DNA of 64,000 nt from Sulfurospirillum oryzae (lineage in GTDB: Bacteria > Campylobacterota > Campylobacteria > Campylobacterales > Sulfurospirillaceae): the NCBI RefSeq assembly GCF_025770725.1, contig NZ_JANZKZ010000002.1, forward strand, positions 248,001 through 312,000, written 5' to 3'. Below are positions 17,129 through 24,529 of the stretch, piece by piece. The notes under the pieces were generated by a model. The model worked only from the letters and a program-made list of their open reading frames with translations. It did not search any database and had not been told where the DNA came from. The stretch's first letter is position 1. The number at the start of each line of letters is the position of its first letter. Made by a program: the position numbers and the translations under genes.

Positions 17129-18458
17129 AGAGATCATACAACGAATCGAAGGAGAGGCAACCTTAGAGCTTGAATGGGAAAATGAGCGTGTTAATTTTGC
17201 TAAAATCAAATTTTTTAACTATCGTGGCATTGAGGAGATTTTACAAAAACGTCCTTTATTAGATGCGCTTGTCTTGACACCTCGTGTATGTGGCATCTGT
17301 TCTCATTCTCATGCGATGGCGTCTGTCTTAGCTATGGAATCTCTTTTAGCGAACACTGGGGAGGTTTTACATGTAAGCCAAAAAGCCAAAGATATTCGTG
17401 AAATTGCACTCAATGCCGAGAAAATTCATAATCATATCAAATGGTATTTTTTCACGATTCTTCCAGAGCTCAAAAAAATAGCCGATCCATCTTATGAGGG
17501 TAATGCTTTTAAAGAGAAACTTTGGTATCATGCTCAACAAGCTGTGATGGAGAGTTTGAGCATGGGATCGCATTTTTCTGGGCAATGGCCTCATGGCTCC
17601 TTTGTGATGCCAGGTGGTGTTACATGCGATCCTCTAAAAAGTGATGTCATAAATGCATTAGGGTATCTAGATCGTGTCATTGCTTTTTGTGAGGAGCACT
17701 TATACGGTATGGAACTTGAGGAATTTTTGAGTTTTGACTCAGCTTTGCAAGTCATGTCAGCTCCCTGCGCACTTGCCTATGGTATTGATGAAATGCTCAA
17801 ATATGGTTTTGATAGTTTAGGCCGAAGTTATGATCGTTTTCTTGCTTTAGGCGAGTCTTTTATGTATGAAGGAGCTCTTAAAGCTAGTAAAACAACGGTT
17901 TTAAGTGCAGATATTAAGTATGTGCATGAAAGTTTAGATCACACTTTTTTTGCGGACAAATACAAAGGTTATACCTATTCTAAGAGTGCTCTGTATAAAA
18001 AAAGTTATTTTGAAGTAGGACCATTGGCGCGTTTGATGGTAGCGAAAGAGCCTTTGATGCGGGATTTCCACAGAAGATTTAAAGATGCTGTGTTAACACG
18101 CGTTGTTGCCCGTGTCATTGAATGTGCCCATTTACTCTCGCGGACGAAAACACTCCTTTTAGAACTCAATCTAAAAGAGCCTTCTTTTTCGCCTCCTAAA
18201 CAAGATATTCACACGTTGAGTGGCGAAGGCATGGGCGTGATTGAAGCGCCACGAGGAACACTCATTCATCAAGTTTCGGCGCATCATGGAATGATTAAGT
18301 CTTATAACATTATCACCCCAACGGTTTGGAATCTTGGTAATGGAGATAGAGATAATCCTGCGACGGCACAAAAAGCACTTATTGGTCTAAATTCATTTAC
18401 CAAAGCGGACTTTATCCTCAAAAGTTTTGATGTTTGTTCGGTTTGTACTACTCAATAA
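17115..18458 (+). CDS. hupL: [NiFe] hydrogenase large subunit, cytoplasmic, without C-terminal processing peptide
   Basis: Catalytic subunit (447 residues) pairing with HupS. The L1 nickel motif is RVCGICSHSH. The L2 motif at the very end is DVCSVCTTQ followed at once by the stop. Most uptake hydrogenases read DPCxxCxxH plus a peptide that a protease removes. Here there is nothing to cut, and the usual final His is Gln. Absence of the extension is a known feature of regulatory (HupV/HoxC) and some group 2 enzymes. This implies maturation by Hyp proteins but without HydD. A 232-base gap separates it from hydA. Confidence 0.88.
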   Translation: MKITKEIIQRIEGEATLELEWENERVNFAKIKFFNYRGIEEILQKRPLLDALVLTPRVCGICSHSHAMASVLAMESLLANTGEVLHVSQKAKDIREIALNAEKIHNHIKWYFFTILPELKKIADPSYEGNAFKEKLWYHAQQAVMESLSMGSHFSGQWPHGSFVMPGGVTCDPLKSDVINALGYLDRVIAFCEEHLYGMELEEFLSFDSALQVMSAPCALAYGIDEMLKYGFDSLGRSYDRFLALGESFMYEGALKASKTTVLSADIKYVHESLDHTFFADKYKGYTYSKSALYKKSYFEVGPLARLMVAKEPLMRDFHRRFKDAVLTRVVARVIECAHLLSRTKTLLLELNLKEPSFSPPKQDIHTLSGEGMGVIEAPRGTLIHQVSAHHGMIKSYNIITPTVWNLGNGDRDNPATAQKALIGLNSFTKADFILKSFDVCSVCTTQ

Positions 18459-18495
18459 TAAATCGTTGGTCGTGTGACAATTTAGCCATTTTTAA

Positions 18496-18501
18496 TATAA
18501 T
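18496..18501 (+). promoter_or_regulatory. Candidate -10 element for hydABCDE
   Basis: TATAAT in the 232-base gap between hupL and hydA, 190 bases before the chosen hydA start. If used it gives a long leader that includes the dyad at 18619-18647. Experimental start-site data are needed to confirm it. Confidence 0.35.
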
Positions 18502-18618
18502 ACTCTTTTTATCCTCTTTTTTTGTTACGTATTTACTCCCTTTGATTAAAAAAGCCTTAATTCCTTGTATTCCCAGCATATTGTGAAACATTTTTTGATT
18601 TAATTCTTAATGAATAGT

Positions 18619-18647
18619 CATTCAGGTAAATAACTATTGCCTGAATG
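18619..18647 (+). promoter_or_regulatory. Dyad CATTCAGG-N13-CCTGAATG upstream of hydA
   Basis: Perfect 8-bp inverted repeat with a 13-bp A/T-rich spacer, 43 bases before the hydA ATG. It could be an operator for a dimeric regulator (centre-to-centre distance 21 bp, two helical turns) or an mRNA hairpin in the leader. It does not match the NikR consensus I know. Confidence 0.5.
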
Positions 18648-18690
18648 GAGAGTCAAAATTGATCTTGGAAAATTTACACAGGAGAAACTG

Positions 18691-19848
18691 ATGGAACACG
18701 CAAAACTGTACGAAAGGCTTGCTGAGAGACTTAGCAATCTTGAGAAGTTCCCCCGAATTAAGGAGGAAAAATCTATTGCGGCATTGATGGAAGAACATGG
18801 TATCAGCCGTAGAGATTTTATGAAGTGGGCAGCAGGTGTTACTGCAATGTTGTCTTTACCTTCAGAATTTACGCCACTTATGGCGCAAGCTGCTGAGCTC
18901 ACAGATCGTTTGCCGGTCGTTTGGTTGCACATGGCAGAATGTACTGGTTGTAGTGAAAGTTTGTTAAGAACAGACGCTCCAACAATTGATAGTTTGATCT
19001 TTGATCACATCTCATTAGAGTATCATGAGACTTTAATGGTAGCTGCTGGTTGGCAAGCTGAGCACAATTTAGAGAGTGCTATTGAGAAATACAAAGGTAA
19101 ATTCATTTTAATGGTTGAGGGTGGTATTCCAGCTGGAAGCAGCGAATTCTTCTTAACTGTTGGACCACACGGACAAACAGGTCAAAAAAGTGCTCAAAAA
19201 GCAGCAGATGCTGCAGCAGCAATTTTTGCTATTGGTTCTTGTTCAAGTTTTGGTGGTATCCAAGCGGCTCATCCAAACCCAACCAATGCTCAACCTCTTA
19301 GCAAAGTAACAAATAAACCCGTTATTAATGTTCCAGGCTGTCCTCCAAGTGAGAAAAATATTGTTGGTAACGTATTACACTATATTCTTTTTGGAACCCT
19401 TCCAGCACTTGATGCTTACAATCGTCCAAAATGGGCTTATGGTCTTAGAATTCATGATCTTTGCGAAAGACGTGGTCACTTTGACGCGGGTGAATTCGTT
19501 CAAGAGTTCGGCGATGCAGGTGCTAAAAAAGGTTTCTGTCTTTATAAAGTGGGTTGTAAAGGTCCTTATACCTTTAATAACTGTTCACGCGAGAGATTTA
19601 ACCAACATACTTCTTGGCCAGTTCAAGCAGGTCACGGTTGTATCGGTTGTTCAGAACCAGGCTTCTGGGACAATATGGGACCATTTGAAGAGCCTCTAGG
19701 TGATAGACTTTACCATACAGTTTACGGTGAAGGTGCTGATAAAACTGCTGATAAAGTCGGTGTTGCACTTCTGACTGCAACTGCGGTAGGTATTGCGGCT
19801 CATGCAGCAATTGCTGCGGTTAAGGGCAGTGGAAAAACTGAAGAATAA
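18691..19848 (+). CDS. hydA: Periplasmic uptake [NiFe] hydrogenase small subunit
   Basis: Carries the electron-transferring Fe-S clusters of the membrane-bound uptake hydrogenase (group 1 type, as in Wolinella HydABC). It contains a twin-arginine signal SRRDFMKWAAG around residues 39-49, so the folded HydAB dimer is exported by Tat. Cluster motifs include ECTGCSES, GSCSSFGG, VPGCPPS and GHGCIGCSE. A C-terminal hydrophobic helix (VGVALLTATAVGIAAHAAIAA) anchors it to the membrane beside HydC. The start is the ATG with ACACAGGAGAAACTG just upstream; a frame-open stretch of 18 codons before it is not needed. hydB follows after 15 nt. Confidence 0.96.
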   Translation: MEHAKLYERLAERLSNLEKFPRIKEEKSIAALMEEHGISRRDFMKWAAGVTAMLSLPSEFTPLMAQAAELTDRLPVVWLHMAECTGCSESLLRTDAPTIDSLIFDHISLEYHETLMVAAGWQAEHNLESAIEKYKGKFILMVEGGIPAGSSEFFLTVGPHGQTGQKSAQKAADAAAAIFAIGSCSSFGGIQAAHPNPTNAQPLSKVTNKPVINVPGCPPSEKNIVGNVLHYILFGTLPALDAYNRPKWAYGLRIHDLCERRGHFDAGEFVQEFGDAGAKKGFCLYKVGCKGPYTFNNCSRERFNQHTSWPVQAGHGCIGCSEPGFWDNMGPFEEPLGDRLYHTVYGEGADKTADKVGVALLTATAVGIAAHAAIAAVKGSGKTEE

Positions 19849-19863
19849 TAGAAGGATAAGAGA

Positions 19864-21612
19864 ATGAGTAAAAGAATCGTAGTAGATCCAATAACCAGAA
19901 TCGAAGGTCACTTAAGGGTTGAAGTTATCGTTGACGATAACAACGTTGTAACAGAAGCATACTCTTCTTCAACACTTTGGAGAGGTATCGAGACTATCCT
20001 TAAAGGCAGAGATCCTAGAGATGCTGGCTTTATGGTACAAAGAATTTGTGGTGTTTGTACATACTCACACTACAAAGCAGGTATTATGGCAGTTGAAGAT
20101 GCTCTAGGAATTGAGCCTCCTCTTAATGCAAAATTGACACGTACATTGATGAACAATGCACTTTTCTTGCATGATCACGTTGTACACTTCTATCATCTCC
20201 ATGGTCTTGACTGGGTTGATGTTGTTTCAGCTCTTAAAGCAGATCCTCGTAAAGCAGCAGAAGAAGCATTTAAATATACAGATGCACCTATTGCGTGTGG
20301 TGCAGATATTCTTATGGCAACTCAAAAAAGAGTGGCAGAATTCGTCAAAAAAGGAAACCTTGGACCATTTGCTAATGCTTATTGGGGACATGCAACCTAC
20401 AAATTGACACCTGAGCAAAACTTGATTGCCGTTTCTCACTACCTTAAAGCACTTGAACTTCAAAGAACAGTCGCTCAAATGATGGCTATCTTTGGTGCAA
20501 AACAACCGCATCCACAAAGCTTAACCGTTGGTGGTGTAACCTGTGTTATGGATCTTCAATCTCCTTCACGTTTAGGCGAGTACATGACGAAATTTAAAGA
20601 GATTGCAGATTTCGTTAACCGTGCTTACTATCCTGACGTTGTTATGGCTGGAAAAGCGTATGCTGGCGAGCCAAGTGTTACAGGCGGTCTTGGTGTTGCA
20701 AATCTCTTTACACAAAAAGAGTTCCAGATCAATGCGAAAGAGTTCTTGTTTGAGAGCGGCGTAATGATGGGCGAAGATGTTGTTAATCTTATTACGGGTA
20801 AACCATTTAAAGTTCAAACATTGGATGAGAGTAAAATTACAGAAGAAGCAACACGTTCATGGTATAAAGATAACGCTGCATACCATCCTTATGAAGGTCG
20901 TCAAGAGCCTAACTATACAGGTTTCAAAGATGCTCAAACCATTAATGACAAAGGCGTACTTGCTCCAACGAAAGTTATCGATGAAAACGGTAAATATACT
21001 TGGGTAAAAGCACCTCGTTATGATGGCAAACCACTTCAAGTTGGACCATTAGCAAACATCGTTATTAACTATGCACTTGGCAACAAGCGTGTTAAAGTTG
21101 TTGTAGATCAATTCTTGAAAGATACAGGTCTTCCAATTACTGCAGTTGCTTCAACACTTGGTCGTACAGCATGTCGTATGATTGAAGCTAAAGTCATTGC
21201 TGACAATGGTTTGGAAGCATTTAACGCGTTGATTAAAAACCTTAAAGTCGATGATTCAACATGTACAAGTTACAAAATTGATAAAAACAAAGAGTACAAA
21301 GGTCGCTACATTGGTCACGTACCACGTGGTGTTCTAAGTCACTGGGTTAAAATCAAAAATGGTGTGATCGAAAACTACCAAGCAGTTGTTCCAAGTACAT
21401 GGAATGCAAGTCCAAAAGATGCTAAAGGTGTTAGAGGATCGTATGAAGAGTCTTTAATTGGCTTAAAGATCACTGATCTTTCTCAACCGCTTGAAATTGT
21501 AAGAATCATCCACTCTTATGATCCATGTCTTGCATGTGCTGTACATGTTATGGATACAAAAGGTAATGAGATGAGCAGTTATAAGGTCAATGTTAACGGC
21601 GCATCTTGCTAA
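19864..21612 (+). CDS. hydB: Periplasmic uptake [NiFe] hydrogenase large subunit
   Basis: Catalytic subunit, 582 residues, oxidising H2 at the periplasmic face for anaerobic respiration. The L1 motif RICGVCTYSH has nickel ligands C62 and C65. The L2 motif DPCLACAVH has ligands C555 and C558 and ends at H561, with a 21-residue tail to be removed by HydD after nickel insertion. It has no signal of its own and is co-exported with HydA. AGAAGGATAAGAG precedes the ATG. Codon use looks biased as in highly expressed genes, and no TTACATGTAA palindromes occur in hydABC. Confidence 0.98.
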   Translation: MSKRIVVDPITRIEGHLRVEVIVDDNNVVTEAYSSSTLWRGIETILKGRDPRDAGFMVQRICGVCTYSHYKAGIMAVEDALGIEPPLNAKLTRTLMNNALFLHDHVVHFYHLHGLDWVDVVSALKADPRKAAEEAFKYTDAPIACGADILMATQKRVAEFVKKGNLGPFANAYWGHATYKLTPEQNLIAVSHYLKALELQRTVAQMMAIFGAKQPHPQSLTVGGVTCVMDLQSPSRLGEYMTKFKEIADFVNRAYYPDVVMAGKAYAGEPSVTGGLGVANLFTQKEFQINAKEFLFESGVMMGEDVVNLITGKPFKVQTLDESKITEEATRSWYKDNAAYHPYEGRQEPNYTGFKDAQTINDKGVLAPTKVIDENGKYTWVKAPRYDGKPLQVGPLANIVINYALGNKRVKVVVDQFLKDTGLPITAVASTLGRTACRMIEAKVIADNGLEAFNALIKNLKVDDSTCTSYKIDKNKEYKGRYIGHVPRGVLSHWVKIKNGVIENYQAVVPSTWNASPKDAKGVRGSYEESLIGLKITDLSQPLEIVRIIHSYDPCLACAVHVMDTKGNEMSSYKVNVNGASC

Positions 21613-21632
21613 AAGCGAAAGGGAGTCTAACA

Positions 21633-22307
21633 ATGAAAAGAGATATAGAATTTGAGTTCTCAGCAGGGCTTCGTTGGACGCACTGGCTTAGAGCAATTGC
21701 TATTTTTGTATTAACGGTGACAGGGTTCTATTTAACCTATGTATTCATCGCTCCTGAAGCATCGGATGAGCCTATCCTCTTCTTGAATGCAAAGTTCAGA
21801 ATGTGGCATGAAATCGCAGGGTTTTTGCTTATTGCAATTACCCTTTTTAAAACCTACCTCTTTTTCGCTGATCGTATCAGTTCAAAAGAGAGAGTATCGT
21901 TTTTAGATTTTATTAGTCCAAAAATATGGTTTCAACAGCTTAAATATTACCTTTTTATGGGGGAACACCCTCATTTAAGAGGTGTTTATAATCCGTTGCA
22001 ATTTGTAGCATACGTTGGTCTTTATGCAATGATTTTTATCATTAGCTTAACAGGATTAATTTTGTATGTTCACTGTTATCAAGGTGGTGGCATTGGTCTT
22101 TTCTTGTATGACTATATGCGACCAATTGAAGCAATGTTAGGCGGACTTTCTATGGTAAGAGAAATTCACCACATCGTTATGTGGGGCATTTTGATCTTCT
22201 TACCAATTCACATCTATATGGCAATCTTTAACTCTATTATGGGTAAAGAGGGTTCAATGGATGCGATTATTAGTGGTTATAAATTTCATAAACAACACAA
22301 ACACTAA
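21633..22307 (+). CDS. hydC: Hydrogenase cytochrome b subunit
   Basis: Di-haem cytochrome b (224 residues, four hydrophobic helices) that anchors HydAB and passes electrons from H2 to the menaquinone pool. Candidate haem ligands are the histidines in GLRWTHWLRA, RMWHEIAGFL, VREIHHIVMW and LPIHIYMAIF, the HydC/HyaC pattern. The start is the ATG preceded by AAAGGGAGTCTAACA; the open frame extends nine codons upstream into the end of hydB. hydD begins 12 nt after its stop. Confidence 0.95.
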   Translation: MKRDIEFEFSAGLRWTHWLRAIAIFVLTVTGFYLTYVFIAPEASDEPILFLNAKFRMWHEIAGFLLIAITLFKTYLFFADRISSKERVSFLDFISPKIWFQQLKYYLFMGEHPHLRGVYNPLQFVAYVGLYAMIFIISLTGLILYVHCYQGGGIGLFLYDYMRPIEAMLGGLSMVREIHHIVMWGILIFLPIHIYMAIFNSIMGKEGSMDAIISGYKFHKQHKH

Positions 22308-22319
22308 GAGAGTTTTGGC

Positions 22320-22859
22320 TTGAAAGTGTTGATTTTGGGCATTGGCAATGTGATGTTCTCCGACGAAGGCGTCGGAGTTCATCTTTGCCGCCTTGTTGAA
22401 CAAAAGTATGCGTTTTCTTCTTCTGAACACACCCTCACATTTATTGATGGCGGTACCCTTGCAGAGAGATTAATCCCTATTATCGTTGAATATGACTATC
22501 TTATCGTTCTTGATTGTGTTGATGCCAATGATGGCGAGATCGGTGATGTTTACTTCTTCGATTTTGAAAATGTCCCTAATTCTATTACATGGCAAGGTAG
22601 TGTGCATGAAGTAGAAATGTTACAAACCCTCTCTATGATGGATTTAGTGGGAGATCGTCCTCCTACCAAAATAGTGGGCATTATTCCCGAAGTTATTGAA
22701 GATACAACGCTCCAAATGACCGATGCTGTCGTTAAAGGAAGTAGCGTTATGGAGAGCGTTTTACTGAAACATTTGGTAGAATTAGGCTTTTCATATCAGC
22801 AAATCAGCGATATTGATATCCAAAGTGTGGCAAACACATCCTGTCTGGAGGATCGATGA
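22320..22859 (+). CDS. hydD: Hydrogenase maturation endopeptidase
   Basis: HybD/HyaD-type protease (179 residues) that clips the C-terminal tail of HydB once nickel is in place. The N terminus MKVLILGIGNVMFSDEGVGV contains the conserved Glu (E16). The other two nickel ligands are expected in VLDCVDAND and in SVHEVEML. The start is TTG, 12 nt after the hydC stop. The gene ends with TGATG coupling to hydE. HupL has no tail, so HydB is its likely only local substrate. Confidence 0.94.
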   Translation: MKVLILGIGNVMFSDEGVGVHLCRLVEQKYAFSSSEHTLTFIDGGTLAERLIPIIVEYDYLIVLDCVDANDGEIGDVYFFDFENVPNSITWQGSVHEVEMLQTLSMMDLVGDRPPTKIVGIIPEVIEDTTLQMTDAVVKGSSVMESVLLKHLVELGFSYQQISDIDIQSVANTSCLEDR

Positions 22860-24529
22860 TCTTAGCATTTGAATTTAATTATGTTTCAAATAACGGTATT
22901 TTAGAAAATTTACTGAAAGAAATCGTGAGTGATTTTGGTATTAGCCATAAGATTATTCGCAAAGAGACAATTGTAACGCTTTTTGTAGAAGCTGATGAGA
23001 CAGTGTTAGGCACGTTTGCCGATACACTCTCTGCTTCTCTTCCATTATCTATCTTTTTTAAATCTTCCAGCGTGGAAGTCGTCGATGCTATGCCTAATGA
23101 GGATGAAGTAATCCCTCTTATGGCATATCGTGTTGAGTTTACGCCTAAAATATTGGCTGCGGTTGATACACCAAATTCTTCATTTTACCTCTCGCCTTTT
23201 GGAATCACATCAAATGATGCCCATTTGAAGCTTTTACAGAACAGCCAAGAGCTTTTACATGTAAAAGATGCGGCGGGTTATGAAGCGCTTTATGAAAAAG
23301 TTGCAGAACTCATTGCCGCAGGTGAAAACGTAGCTATTAAAATCAAAAATGGACATTTTGTTTTTGGAAAAATCGAGAACATAAACGCTTGTTCAAACAT
23401 TAAAAAACCTGAAGTTATCGCGACAGATTTATCCGTAGTTGAACGTATGGTTGTTATTAGAGAGAATGAGATTAAAGCGCTTGCTACATTGGAGCGACCT
23501 TCAATTCGCTTAAAAGTGAATGCAATGTTTGCGCAAAAAGAGATTTTAAATACTTCGCGCATTATGTTGCATTTAGCAGACGATCTTTTACTCTATCAAC
23601 TCTGTAAACGTCTTTTTGCCAAAGGGATTTTATTTCTTTTTAAAGCCTCATTGGAACAATGTAAGGCGGTCTATACTGTTGATTTTGATGTCAAACAAGA
23701 AGCATTGGAGCCTTTGGTCATTAGTGTTCTTGAAAATGGTGCTATTTTGATTGTTGAAGGTCAAAGTTATGCTTCAAATGCACTCAAAGCAAGTTTGAAA
23801 AAATTTGATGAGCCATCCCACGCGGCTTTTGCTGCTATTATGCAAGAACATCAACTTTTTGATACGACATCTAGCTGTGTTTACTTAAGTAAAACACACA
23901 ACGATAGGATTATGCACTACTCGAAAGAGCATGGTATGCTCAATCTTGTGGAGGTTTTAATTCCGACATCTTTTGCAGAACTTTTTGCAGAAGTTGAGCG
24001 CAGTAGCCCAAGTGCTGAACGTTTAGTGGCAAACTATAAAGAGCAATTTCCTGAGATTTATGCAAAAGCACTTGAAACGATTATTCCAAGTGATACGCCT
24101 AAAAACATCTATTCACTTTGGAAGATTATGGCAATTGCCTTAGGATTAAGTGATGATTTTGATAGAGCGGCTTCAAAGCTTATCGAAAATGCAGAGGATT
24201 TTGGTGGTCAAAAAGGTCCAAGAATTGATTATTTCTTGGAAAAAGAAGATGCTCTAAGTTCGGATTTGAATTATGTTAAGTTGCTTCGTAGTGGTATTAG
24301 CTATAAGCTTGCAGGAACAGATGATACGACATTAAGCTTTGGTTATATGGAAAGCCTTTCGTATTTTATCTCTGATATGGCAGATTCCCATAAAGAGCAT
24401 TTTGGCAATCTCAAAATAGCCCTAGCAGGTTCTCTTTTTGGTTATAAGCGTTTGACTGAAATGTTAGTCAAAAATCTCAAACCAAATCACACACTCTGTT
24501 TTAATAAAGAGTTGCCGATTGATCTGTAA
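22856..24529 (+). CDS. hydE: Hydrogenase assembly protein HydE (Campylobacterota type)
   Basis: 557-residue cytoplasmic protein coupled to hydD by an overlapping start. By position and size it matches HydE of the Wolinella and Helicobacter hydABCDE operons, which is needed for hydrogenase activity in H. pylori; its biochemical role is not known. It is not the radical SAM HydE of [FeFe] hydrogenases, as it has no CxxxCxxC. By eye there are no metal-binding cysteine clusters. The C-terminal half contains FFKSSSVEVVDAMPNEDEV-like mixed regions and SYKLAGTDDTTLSFGYMESL. Its end overlaps hypF by 11 nt. One TTACATGTAA copy (Leu-His-Val-Lys). Confidence 0.8.
   Translation: MILAFEFNYVSNNGILENLLKEIVSDFGISHKIIRKETIVTLFVEADETVLGTFADTLSASLPLSIFFKSSSVEVVDAMPNEDEVIPLMAYRVEFTPKILAAVDTPNSSFYLSPFGITSNDAHLKLLQNSQELLHVKDAAGYEALYEKVAELIAAGENVAIKIKNGHFVFGKIENINACSNIKKPEVIATDLSVVERMVVIRENEIKALATLERPSIRLKVNAMFAQKEILNTSRIMLHLADDLLLYQLCKRLFAKGILFLFKASLEQCKAVYTVDFDVKQEALEPLVISVLENGAILIVEGQSYASNALKASLKKFDEPSHAAFAAIMQEHQLFDTTSSCVYLSKTHNDRIMHYSKEHGMLNLVEVLIPTSFAELFAEVERSSPSAERLVANYKEQFPEIYAKALETIIPSDTPKNIYSLWKIMAIALGLSDDFDRAASKLIENAEDFGGQKGPRIDYFLEKEDALSSDLNYVKLLRSGISYKLAGTDDTTLSFGYMESLSYFISDMADSHKEHFGNLKIALAGSLFGYKRLTEMLVKNLKPNHTLCFNKELPIDL

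Noticed and set aside
18619-18647. NikR operator upstream of hydA
   Set aside because: Arms CATTCAGG do not match GTATGA or TATWATT type NikR half-sites known to me; kept only as an unassigned dyad.
22856-24529. HydE as the radical SAM maturase of [FeFe] hydrogenase
   Set aside because: No CxxxCxxC motif, wrong length, and the operon encodes [NiFe] enzymes.
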